DNA of 64,000 nucleotides from assembly GCF_017313085.1 (NCBI RefSeq), contig NZ_JAFLNF010000006.1, positions 246,395 to 310,394 on the forward strand, read 5' to 3'. The notes below the pieces were generated by a model, which was not told the origin of the DNA, ran no database searches, and saw only the letters and a program-made list of their open reading frames with translations. Shown here in pieces: positions 28,193-35,581 of this stretch (position 1 is the first letter of the stretch; the number at the start of each line of letters is the position of its first letter). The position numbers and the translations under genes are program-made. Source of the DNA: Roseibium limicola (GTDB taxonomy: Bacteria; Pseudomonadota; Alphaproteobacteria; Rhizobiales; Stappiaceae).

Positions 28193-28240
28193 CCTTTTAC
28201 CGGGGATTTTTCCGGATCGATGGGTCAACCGGACTCATGG

Positions 28241-28265
28241 GAAGGCCGCTCGCGCGGCCTTCTTT
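28241..28265 (+). terminator. Rho-independent terminator after the 25-codon ORF
   Basis: Perfect 9-bp arms GAAGGCCGC and GCGGCCTTC around a four-base loop, followed by TTT. Confidence 0.8.
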
Positions 28266-28299
28266 GCGTTCAGGGGTGGGTATCAGGTTGCGCTCAGGC

Positions 28300-29061
28300 T
28301 CAGATCAGACCGACAGCCTTGCGCACATCGTCGTCGCGCAACGAGCAGTCGTTGCCCGCATAGGCGTCTCCGGCCGGACCCGCCAGCCAGGCAAGCGCTT
28401 CGCCAACCCAGCTGGCTGGAATGTGTACCGACGGGTCAAGCTGACTGACCGGGTTGATGCCGGATGCCTTGATCGACACCTGCATTTCAGTCGCCACCGT
28501 GCCTGGGCTCAGGCCCATCACGCGGATGCCCTGATCCGCCAGTTCTACATGGGCGCATTTCGTCAGAGAAAGAACAGCCGCCTTCGAGGCGCAATAGTGG
28601 CTCCAGCCTTCCAGCGCACCAGTGGCAGCGCCTGAGGAAATGTTGATGATCGTGCCAGCCCCCGTCTCGCGCATCAGCGGGATGGAGCATTTGATCACGT
28701 GAACCACGCCCATCACGTTGATGTCCATCACCTGGGCCCAGTCTGCCGGATTGGCATCCTCTAGGCGGGCGATAGGCTCGATGATCCCGGCATTGTTGAC
28801 CACGATATCCAGGCCACCGAAGGCTTCTCGGGTTTTGGCAAAGGCGGCCTCGACGGCAGCAAAATTGGCGACATCGCAAGTAACGGCCAGAGCCTTGCCG
28901 CCGTTTGCCCGGATCTCCTCGGCAATGCTGGAAATGTCGCCCTCGCTGCGGGCGGCCAGCACGACATTGGCGCCATAACCGGCGAAAATACGGGCAGCAG
29001 CCTCGCCGATCCCACGGCTCGCTCCGGTGATGAAAACGGTCTTGTTGGAAAAATCTGGCAT
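28300..29061 (-). CDS. Short-chain dehydrogenase/reductase
   Basis: A 253-residue classical SDR with the NAD(P) motif TGASRGIGEAAA (TGxxxGxG), structural NNAGI, catalytic serine in IINISSGAATG and the Y-x-x-x-K pair in HYCASKAAVLSLTK, followed by LSPGTVATEM. An arginine follows the Gly motif (AARSEGD), more typical of NADP users. ATG 29061 follows GGGGAA and begins MPDFSNKTVFITG; twelve upstream in-frame codons were excluded. Substrate cannot be told; it stands alone and diverges from the channel gene. Confidence 0.9.
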   Translation of the reverse strand: MPDFSNKTVFITGASRGIGEAAARIFAGYGANVVLAARSEGDISSIAEEIRANGGKALAVTCDVANFAAVEAAFAKTREAFGGLDIVVNNAGIIEPIARLEDANPADWAQVMDINVMGVVHVIKCSIPLMRETGAGTIINISSGAATGALEGWSHYCASKAAVLSLTKCAHVELADQGIRVMGLSPGTVATEMQVSIKASGINPVSQLDPSVHIPASWVGEALAWLAGPAGDAYAGNDCSLRDDDVRKAVGLI

Positions 29062-29253
29062 GGCTGTGTTCCCCTGATTGCTTTGGTGCTGTGACACCCT
29101 TTTCCCTTGTTTAGGGATTGGCTGATGTTCGTGCCAGTCCCCGCCCCAAGGAAAAGATCGTCAGAGCTGGCAAAAATGCGACATTCCCCACAAAGCGGAA
29201 CGTCTGGGGACAGGACATCTTGCACTTTGGAAAGCTTTTGCCATTCTGGCGCG

Positions 29254-30039
29254 ATGGAAAAAGCGACGAACTCTCTGCGCAAGCGTCTTCATGGTCTCTA
29301 TTACGGCAATTCGCGGACTGCGCAATTTTGGCGTTATGGCCTGCTCATCTTCGATATTGCGACGATCGTCTATTTCATCATCTCTTCCTTGCTTGAGCCT
29401 GATGCTCATAACCACACAATTGATCTCGTGGTCGCAGGCCTTCTGTCTCTCGACTATGTTGCCCGGATCTTCGCTGCGGCCCGCCCACTTAAGGAGGTTC
29501 TGACATTCTCCAGTCTCATGGATGTCGTCGTTATCGCCTCGTTGATTGCAACGATACTGGCGGAAAACCTCGGCTTCCTGCGGGTGGTGCGCATGCTCAG
29601 GCTGCTGCGCTCCTATCACTTGCTGAGAGAGCTGCGGAATGCCTCCAAATGGTTCCGGACGAACGAAGAGATCATCCAGTCGGCGATCAACCTTGTGGTC
29701 TTCATTTTCGTTGTGACCGCACTGGTGTTTGTGGTCGAGGACGACCAGAATCCAGATATCAATTCTTATCTCGATGCGCTGTATTTTACCGTCGCCACAC
29801 TGACCACAACAGGCTTCGGCGATATAACCATGACGGATACCGTCGGTCGGCTGATGACTGTGGTGATCATGATCTTCGGCGTGGCGCTCTTCTTGCGGCT
29901 GGTCCAGACTATCTTTCGGCCGACAAAAGTGATTCTGCCCTGCCCGGATTGCGGCCTGAACCGGCATGATCCGGATGCGGTGCACTGCAAGCATTGCGGG
30001 CTTCTGCTGAACATCCCGACGGAAGGGGAGTGGAGCTGA
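29254..30039 (+). CDS. Voltage-gated potassium-type channel with C-terminal zinc ribbon
   Basis: A 261-residue six-span ion channel. S4 carries regularly spaced arginines (FLRVVRMLRLLRSYHLLREL, about 108-127), the pore reads TTTGFGD (184-190) with GFG in the filter, so potassium selectivity is likely. After S6 the protein ends in CPDCGLNRHDPDAVHCKHCG: Cys 230, 233, 245 and 248 form a CxxC-x11-CxxC zinc ribbon instead of the usual RCK or cyclic-nucleotide domain. ATG 29254 lacks a clear Shine-Dalgarno; the frame is open 49 codons further upstream without membrane character, so the start is less certain. Confidence 0.85.
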   Translation: MEKATNSLRKRLHGLYYGNSRTAQFWRYGLLIFDIATIVYFIISSLLEPDAHNHTIDLVVAGLLSLDYVARIFAAARPLKEVLTFSSLMDVVVIASLIATILAENLGFLRVVRMLRLLRSYHLLRELRNASKWFRTNEEIIQSAINLVVFIFVVTALVFVVEDDQNPDINSYLDALYFTVATLTTTGFGDITMTDTVGRLMTVVIMIFGVALFLRLVQTIFRPTKVILPCPDCGLNRHDPDAVHCKHCGLLLNIPTEGEWS

Positions 30040-30160
30040 CACGCCGATTTGATCGCCTGCACGGAGCGATCTGCCGTTTTTCCGTCATCGGCAAGGATGA
30101 AACCAGATAGCATTCAGGCAGCACGTGTCGGTGGGGGCACCAGGACAATAAGGATTTTCG

Positions 30161-31159
30161 ATGTCAGTCGCTCACCCTATCCATCCGTCTGGACTTGCAG
30201 GTTCTTTCTCTGCGGTCTTTCTCGGAATCGTGGCGTGTCTGGGCATGGCAACGGCGACAAGGGCCGACCCGGATTGCGGTGGTGAGGTCGCCTGTCAGGT
30301 GGATGGACCAATGTCCGGCGGGCGCGACAGTGGCACTTACTATGTCTACCTGCCGGACGATGTGAGGCCTCAACAGCCGGTTGGCGCGATCTTTTTTCTT
30401 CACGGCCATCGTGGCAAGGCGCTGAATGAGATCCGAAACGGATCCTTCCGCAAGCTGGCAGATGTTCTGGGCGTAGCCTTTGTCGCTGTGGACGGGCTTC
30501 AGGGCAGCTGGTCATTCCCGACGTCGCCTCGGGACTTGCGCGATGAGCCAGCTTTCTTTGATGCAGTGATAGAGGACCTTACGACGCGGTTTCCCGTCGA
30601 TCGTGACAAGCTGATGCTGTCGGGGTTTTCGTCGGGAGCCTTCATGACCTGGTACCTGGCCTGCGATGACTCGCAACGCTTTGCCGGATATGCGCCAATT
30701 GCCGGCGCGTTCTGGGAGCCTTTGCCAGAGGCTTGCCCAACATCAACGCCCTACCTGTATCATGTGCATGGCACCTCGGACAAAGTCGTTCCGCTGGCGG
30801 GACGGACGCTGGGGGGAGGGCAATACCAGCAAGGCGACGTCTATGAGAGCTTTGAGGTTTGGCTGCGCGCTGCTGGCCTGACGCTGGAAGATGGCAAGAC
30901 AATCACTCAGGGTGCCTTGAACTGCACAACCTGGAGGCCCGAGGAAGGCGCGCTGGAACTCTGCCTTCACTCCGGTGGGCACAGCGTGCGGGCGCAGTGG
31001 TTGAAGCGCGCCTGGGTGCGCCTGGGGATGGAGCGGGGCTGGATTGTTCCGCAAACGGTTGGCGTCACAACGAGCTGCACAAAGGCCGCGGATGCCGCAA
31101 GGGACGCTGGCGCTGCAAATGCGGGAAACAAGCTGAAACAGGCCCCCTATGCGTGCTGA
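30161..31159 (+). CDS. Secreted esterase of the PHB-depolymerase/LpqC type
   Basis: A 332-residue exported alpha/beta hydrolase. A signal peptide of about 36 residues (hydrophobic SAVFLGIVACLGMATATRA) precedes the mature start DPDCGGEVACQV. The core has GAIFFLHGHRGKA with the oxyanion loop, nucleophile elbow LSGFSSGAF (GxSxG), and a histidine in YHVHGTSDKVVPL and SGGHSV that could complete the triad. This layout matches extracellular esterase/PHB-depolymerase-like or feruloyl-esterase families; substrate is unknown. Several cysteines, including a C-terminal YAC, suit disulfides in the periplasm. AGGATTTTCG before the ATG supplies a ribosome site. Confidence 0.8.
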   Translation: MSVAHPIHPSGLAGSFSAVFLGIVACLGMATATRADPDCGGEVACQVDGPMSGGRDSGTYYVYLPDDVRPQQPVGAIFFLHGHRGKALNEIRNGSFRKLADVLGVAFVAVDGLQGSWSFPTSPRDLRDEPAFFDAVIEDLTTRFPVDRDKLMLSGFSSGAFMTWYLACDDSQRFAGYAPIAGAFWEPLPEACPTSTPYLYHVHGTSDKVVPLAGRTLGGGQYQQGDVYESFEVWLRAAGLTLEDGKTITQGALNCTTWRPEEGALELCLHSGGHSVRAQWLKRAWVRLGMERGWIVPQTVGVTTSCTKAADAARDAGAANAGNKLKQAPYAC

Positions 31160-31316
31160 GGGAGACCTCCTCTGACAAATTGGTGAGCGGACAAGCATCA
31201 ACTGTGACGGGGAGCCGCTTGACCCGCTTTCGCGAAAAGGCTTCGTTGACCCAAAGTGAATGGTCGGCGTCCCATCCCTGGCGCTGCATGGTCCAGCCAG
31301 AGTGAGTTTGTGTCTC

Positions 31317-32603
31317 TTGTCCACTTCTTCACACACCGACACGGCAAAAACGCCCGGTCCATTGAGTGGTCTTGTCGTGCTTGATCTGTCGCGCATTCTC
31401 GCCGGGCCAACTTGCACGCAGATCCTCGGCGATCTGGGCGCGGAAGTGCTCAAGGTCGAGCGTCCGGGCAAGGGAGACGACACCCGCGGCTGGGGACCGC
31501 CCTTCCTCAAGGATGAAGCTGGAAAGTCCACGGCGGAAAGCGCCTATTACCTTTCGTCAAACCGCAACAAGTCCTCTGTGGCTGTTGATCTGGCGGCTCC
31601 CGAGGGACAGAGCCTGCTGCGCCAGTTGGCAGCGAAAGCCGACATTCTGGTCGAAAACTTCAAGGTTGGCGATCTGAAACGCCGGGGTCTCGACTATGAG
31701 AGCCTGAAGTCGCTCAATCCGCGTTTGATCTACTGCTCGATTTCCGGCTTCGGTCAAACCGGGCCTTATGCCCATCGCGCCGGCTATGATTTTCTGATTC
31801 AAGGCATGGGCGGGATCATGTCGCTGACCGGCATGCCGGATGACGAGGGCGGCACGCCGGTAAAGGCCGGGGTCGGCATCGCCGATGTGATGTGCGGCAT
31901 GTACGCCACCACAGGGATTCTCGCGGCGTTGAACGAGCGGCATGCCTCGGGCGAAGGCCAGTATATCGACATTGCTCTGCTCGATTCTCAGGTGTCCTGG
32001 CTGATCAATCAGGGGGTGGGCTATCTGGTATCAGGCGATGTGCCAGGCCGTCTGGGCAACGGTCATCCGACCATTGTGCCTTATGAAACGTTTCCCGCCA
32101 GCGATGGAGATTTCATACTCGCCGTCGGCAATGACAGCCAGTTCGCCAAATTCTGCGTCTGTGCGGGTTGTGAACTATTGGCGGAAGATCCGCGCTTTCA
32201 GACCAATGCGGATCGGGTGCGCAATCGTAAGGCACTGATCCCTCTGCTGCGGCAGATCACGATCACCCGCACGTCGGATGATTGGATCACGTCTCTGGAG
32301 GCTGTCGGCGTCCCCTGCGGTCCCGTCAAGGATCTGGCCCAGGTCTTCGCCGATCCGCAGGTGCGTGCCCGGCAGATGCAGATCTCCATGCCCCATCCAG
32401 ATAGCGGTACCGTTGACCTGATCGGCTCGCCGCTGAACCTGTCCCGAACACCGGTCAGCTACCGTCACGCGCCGCCCAGGCTGGGCGAGCAGACGGAAGA
32501 CGTGCTGAGCCGGTATCTCGGGCTAAGCCAATCTGAATTGAATGACTTGCAGGAGGCGGGCGTCATTGGACGCGGTCCAGTTTCGACGGAGACACCCCAA
32601 TGA
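31317..32603 (+). CDS. Class III (CaiB/BaiF) CoA-transferase
   Basis: A 428-residue family III CoA-transferase that moves CoA between carboxylic acids. It begins GPLSGLVVLDLSRILAGP, with TQILGDLGAEVLKVERPG, SSNRNKSSVAVDL, the likely catalytic aspartate in AGYDFLIQGMGG, then GVGIADVMCGMYA and YIDIALLDSQVSWL. The start is unsure: TTG 31317 gives the usual short lead into GPLSGL; ATG 31260 and GTG 31302 are in frame, none with a strong ribosome site. Its stop overlaps the next start (ATGA), so it is translationally coupled to a ThDP enzyme. Substrate unknown. Confidence 0.88.
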   Translation: MSTSSHTDTAKTPGPLSGLVVLDLSRILAGPTCTQILGDLGAEVLKVERPGKGDDTRGWGPPFLKDEAGKSTAESAYYLSSNRNKSSVAVDLAAPEGQSLLRQLAAKADILVENFKVGDLKRRGLDYESLKSLNPRLIYCSISGFGQTGPYAHRAGYDFLIQGMGGIMSLTGMPDDEGGTPVKAGVGIADVMCGMYATTGILAALNERHASGEGQYIDIALLDSQVSWLINQGVGYLVSGDVPGRLGNGHPTIVPYETFPASDGDFILAVGNDSQFAKFCVCAGCELLAEDPRFQTNADRVRNRKALIPLLRQITITRTSDDWITSLEAVGVPCGPVKDLAQVFADPQVRARQMQISMPHPDSGTVDLIGSPLNLSRTPVSYRHAPPRLGEQTEDVLSRYLGLSQSELNDLQEAGVIGRGPVSTETPQ

Positions 32604-34240
32604 TCGGGCAGAAGCTTACCCAAACCGGTGCGGATGTAATTGCCGCAAAACTGGCCGACGCTGGCTTTCGCCATGTCTTTGGTATGCCCGGCGGTGAAGT
32701 GTTGGCGCTGCTCGAGGCGCTTACGGAGGCCGGGCTGAATTTCACCCTCAGCAAGCATGAAAATGCGGGTGGCTTCATGGGGGAGGGCGCCTGGCATGCA
32801 ACGGGCGCGCCCAGCGTGCTGTTGGCAACGCTCGGGCCGGGTGTCGCCAACGCGGTCAATGTCGTGGCAAATGCCTATCAGGATCGGGTTCCGATGATCT
32901 TCCTGACCGGCTGCGTCGATGCCGCAGAGTCGGAGAGCTACACCCATCAGGTGTTTGATCATCAGGCCCTGCTGCGCCCCGTCGTCAAGGCGTCCTTCTC
33001 TGCCCGGCCGGGGGCGTTGTCGACCATGATGGACAAGGCGCTGGCCATCGCGCTGGAAGGCCAGCCTGGGCCAGTGCACATCGATGTTCCGATTACTGTT
33101 GCGGAAGGTCAAACTCCGGAAGCGCCGGTTCTGCGGGGGAGCGAGGCCTATCGGCCCGCCCAATTTACGGCAGAAGAGGCGGCTCTCGCGCAGGCGCAGG
33201 AGATGTTTGCCAAGGCAGAGCGGCCTATCGTTCTGGCTGGAGTGGATGCGGTGAACGAAGGAGCGGGTCCGGCCCTGACAGCGTTTTGCCAAGGCTTTCA
33301 GATCCCGCTGATTACCACCTACAAGGGCAAGGGATTGTTGGACGAGAGCGATCCTCTTGCGCTGGGCGGAGCGGGTCTGTCGCCGAAAGCCGATGCGCAC
33401 TTGCTGCCGCTGCTGGCGCAAAGCGACTGCATACTGTTGTGCGGTTATGACCCCATCGAAATGCGCATCAACTGGCGCAATCCCTGGCCCGCAGAGGCCC
33501 CCGTCATTGAAATTACGCCGGTCTTGCGAACTCACGGCATGCATGAGGTCGCTCTGTCCCTACGCTCTGCCGTGGCGCCCGCGTTGGAGAACCTGACCTC
33601 AAGTCGGGACGCACAAAGCCCTTCCTGGGCCTGTGGCAGCTGGCAGGCAACGAAAGTCCGGCTGAACGCGGAATTTCGGGCTGAAGACACTGGCTGGGGC
33701 CCGGCGACGGTGTTTCACACCCTGCGTCAATGCCTTCCTGCAGAAACAGTGGCAACTGCCGACAGTGGTGCCCACCGCATCCTGTTGAGCCAGATCTGGC
33801 TCTGTCCGGCGCCGCGCACGCTCCTGCAATCATCGGCTCTGTGCACCATGGCCTGCTCCCTGCCGTTGGCGATAGGGCACCGCCATGCCGATCCGCAGGC
33901 TGCACCGGTTATTGCCTTCATTGGGGACGCCGGATTGGAAATGTGCCTTGGAGAGCTCTCCACGCTGCGTGATCTCGGCATTCCGGTGATCGTCTGCGTC
34001 TTGGTCGACCGGTCGCTCTCGCTGATCGAGCTGAAGCAGCGTTCATCAGGCAGAAAGAATGTCGGTGTGGACTTTCCCGAAACGGATTTCCCTGCGGTGG
34101 CGCGAGCCTATGGTGGACATGGGATTTGGGTGGAGAATACGGTCGCATTGACAGCGGAGGCGGATGCCGCGCTGAAACGTCCAGGCTTCACGCTGCTTGC
34201 TTGCCGGATTCCCGAGCGGGCCTACGATGGACGCTTCTAG
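32600..34240 (+). CDS. Thiamine-diphosphate-dependent enzyme, acetolactate-synthase-like
   Basis: A 546-residue ThDP enzyme with three domains: Pyr (1-170) including the activating glutamate in LSKHENAGGFMGEG, a central domain, and the PP domain with the metal-binding GDAGLEMCLGEL and, 26 or so residues on, VLVDRSLSLIELKQ, where Val-Asp stands in place of the usual Asn-Asn. THQVFDHQALLRPVVKAS resembles acetolactate synthase large subunits. No small regulatory subunit is present, so a catabolic carboligase or decarboxylase is likelier than isoleucine/valine synthesis. The start overlaps the CoA-transferase stop by four bases; reaction unknown. Confidence 0.85.
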   Translation: MIGQKLTQTGADVIAAKLADAGFRHVFGMPGGEVLALLEALTEAGLNFTLSKHENAGGFMGEGAWHATGAPSVLLATLGPGVANAVNVVANAYQDRVPMIFLTGCVDAAESESYTHQVFDHQALLRPVVKASFSARPGALSTMMDKALAIALEGQPGPVHIDVPITVAEGQTPEAPVLRGSEAYRPAQFTAEEAALAQAQEMFAKAERPIVLAGVDAVNEGAGPALTAFCQGFQIPLITTYKGKGLLDESDPLALGGAGLSPKADAHLLPLLAQSDCILLCGYDPIEMRINWRNPWPAEAPVIEITPVLRTHGMHEVALSLRSAVAPALENLTSSRDAQSPSWACGSWQATKVRLNAEFRAEDTGWGPATVFHTLRQCLPAETVATADSGAHRILLSQIWLCPAPRTLLQSSALCTMACSLPLAIGHRHADPQAAPVIAFIGDAGLEMCLGELSTLRDLGIPVIVCVLVDRSLSLIELKQRSSGRKNVGVDFPETDFPAVARAYGGHGIWVENTVALTAEADAALKRPGFTLLACRIPERAYDGRF

Positions 34241-34789
34241 CTCTATCGGCGACTTGGCCTGAGAGTTGCCAATGGTTTTTAAAACGGGTCAGGGGTGCCG
34301 TCAATTCCTGTGGCGCCCGAGAGAATCACTGCGTTTGATTGCCCATTGTCAGGCGTGAGTAGGGCCGCGGCAACTGCCGTTCAGGGTAAATTATACGCAA
34401 GTATAAATTGTCATAATCAAGTAAAAATTCCAATTAATATATGCTGTAATGACACTGCGTTTGTGTGCAGACGATAGCGTAATTATGCGTAATTTTGACA
34501 ATATAATAATATTAATAACGAGTATTACTTGTCGTCTAAACGTTAGATTCAAGATTGTCTGGCGAAATTTCTTTTATATTATTTGATCAACTTAAGTAAT
34601 TTAATTAGATTTGGAGTATTTTTTAGGCATCGTTTCCTTGTTGATTAGCAATTATTGTTTATCGATATCTACGCTTCGTGCACTCATTAACTAATATTTA
34701 ACCTTACTAACGGTTCATCCTTACTTAAGGGATGCAATGTATTCGTTTCGCAACTCATGTTGTGGGGTGAGTTAGAAAGTATTTGCAGT
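34241..34789. other. AT-rich 549-bp island ahead of the chemotaxis cluster
   Basis: No gene is visible. From about 34385 to 34720 the base composition falls to strongly AT-rich, unlike the rest of the window, with runs such as ATATAATAATATTAATAA. It holds a CtrA box near its right end and TTGACA at 34495, but no convincing -10 at proper spacing. It is most likely the regulatory region of the chemotaxis operon. Confidence 0.6.
34687..34701 (+). promoter_or_regulatory. CtrA binding site (TTAA-N7-TTAA)
   Basis: TTAA at 34687-34690, seven bases, then TTAACC at 34698, exactly matching the full CtrA consensus TTAA-N7-TTAA(C). It lies about 90 bases before the first gene of the chemotaxis cluster. 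CtrA controls motility and chemotaxis genes in many alphaproteobacteria. Confidence 0.65.
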
Positions 34790-35086
34790 ATGAACACTGA
34801 TAATATTGCTGATGAAGGCTCTGTATTCAGCCTTCCGGAACAGTGCGATCTTGCAGCCGCAGCGCTGGTTCATTCCACTTTGGTGGAGTTGTTGAGCGGG
34901 CCGGTTCTGGAGATTGACGCTGGCCGCGTCGAACGTTGCAGCACGTCCGTCGCACAGATCCTGCTCGCGGCCTCCAAGGAGGTCGATGATCAGGGAGGGA
35001 AGATGAATGTGCGGAACATGACACCGGCATTTCTCAAGTGTTTCGAGGACCTTGGCCTCGCACAGAACGTGAAGATCTGGGAGTAG
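34790..35086 (+). CDS. STAS-domain protein heading the chemotaxis cluster
   Basis: A 98-residue single STAS domain: SVFSLPEQCDLAAAALVHST, then LEIDAGRVERCSTSVAQIL, where the ERCSTS loop occupies the position of the phosphorylatable DSxG loop, and MNVRNMTPAFLKCFEDLGL. Such proteins are common as first gene of rhizobial-type che operons, with no settled role. ATG 34790 was preferred on domain fit, but the Shine-Dalgarno is poor; ATG 34757 would add eleven residues. cheY follows after seven bases. Confidence 0.78.
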   Translation: MNTDNIADEGSVFSLPEQCDLAAAALVHSTLVELLSGPVLEIDAGRVERCSTSVAQILLAASKEVDDQGGKMNVRNMTPAFLKCFEDLGLAQNVKIWE

Positions 35087-35093
35087 AGTAAAA

Positions 35094-35459
35094 ATGGCCA
35101 AACGTGCACTGACAGTGGATGACAGCAAGACCATGCGCGACATGGTCGCCTTCACCTTGAAAGGCGCTGGGTTCGACGTTCTGGAAGCGGAAGACGGCGT
35201 TCACGCGCTCTCCGTTTTGAAAGGGCAAACGGTGGATGTCGTGATCACCGACATCAACATGCCGAACATGGACGGCGTCTCTTTGGTCAAGGAGTTGCGT
35301 GCCAAACCGGAATTCAAGTCGACCCCGATCCTGATCCTGACGACCGAAGGCGGGGATGACAAGAAGGCAAGCGGCCGGGCGGCAGGCGCCACTGGCTGGA
35401 TCGTCAAACCGTTCGCACCTGACAAGCTTTTGTCGGTGGTGAACAAAGTCTGTCCCTGA
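35094..35459 (+). CDS. cheY: CheY chemotaxis response regulator
   Basis: A 121-residue single receiver domain that, phosphorylated by CheA, acts on the flagellar switch or as a phosphate sink. The acidic pocket DD (9-10), phosphoacceptor Asp53 in VITDINMPNMDG, Thr83/84 in ILTTEGG and Lys106 in IVKPF are all present. It is the only stand-alone CheY in the window, so it cannot be told which CheY role it plays. A terminator-like hairpin between it and cheA may let cheY be made in excess. Confidence 0.92.
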   Translation: MAKRALTVDDSKTMRDMVAFTLKGAGFDVLEAEDGVHALSVLKGQTVDVVITDINMPNMDGVSLVKELRAKPEFKSTPILILTTEGGDDKKASGRAAGATGWIVKPFAPDKLLSVVNKVCP

Positions 35460-35467
35460 TCCTCACG

Positions 35468-35490
35468 ACGCGGCCTCGCGGCCGCGTTTT
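35468..35490 (+). terminator. Terminator-like hairpin between cheY and cheA
   Basis: ACGCGGCC (35468-35475) and GGCCGCGT (35480-35487) arms, TCGC loop, then TTT. Probably partial, as the following genes are in the same direction and lack an obvious own promoter. Confidence 0.65.
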
Positions 35491-35581
35491 GGGGGGGCGA
35501 AACGGAGTTGGCGGGGAAGTGGCATGAGGGACATGTCGCCGAGCCCCGCCGTATGGACTCAATTACCGAGGGTGGGCGAAC

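Noticed and set aside
31317..34240. Oxalate degradation pair frc-oxc
   Set aside because: The ThDP enzyme resembles acetolactate synthase (THQVFDHQALLRPVVKAS) rather than oxalyl-CoA decarboxylase, so the pathway name is not supported.
34495..34528. Sigma70 promoter from TTGACA in the AT-rich island
   Set aside because: No acceptable -10 hexamer at 16-18 bases; the nearest TATTAC is 22 bases away.
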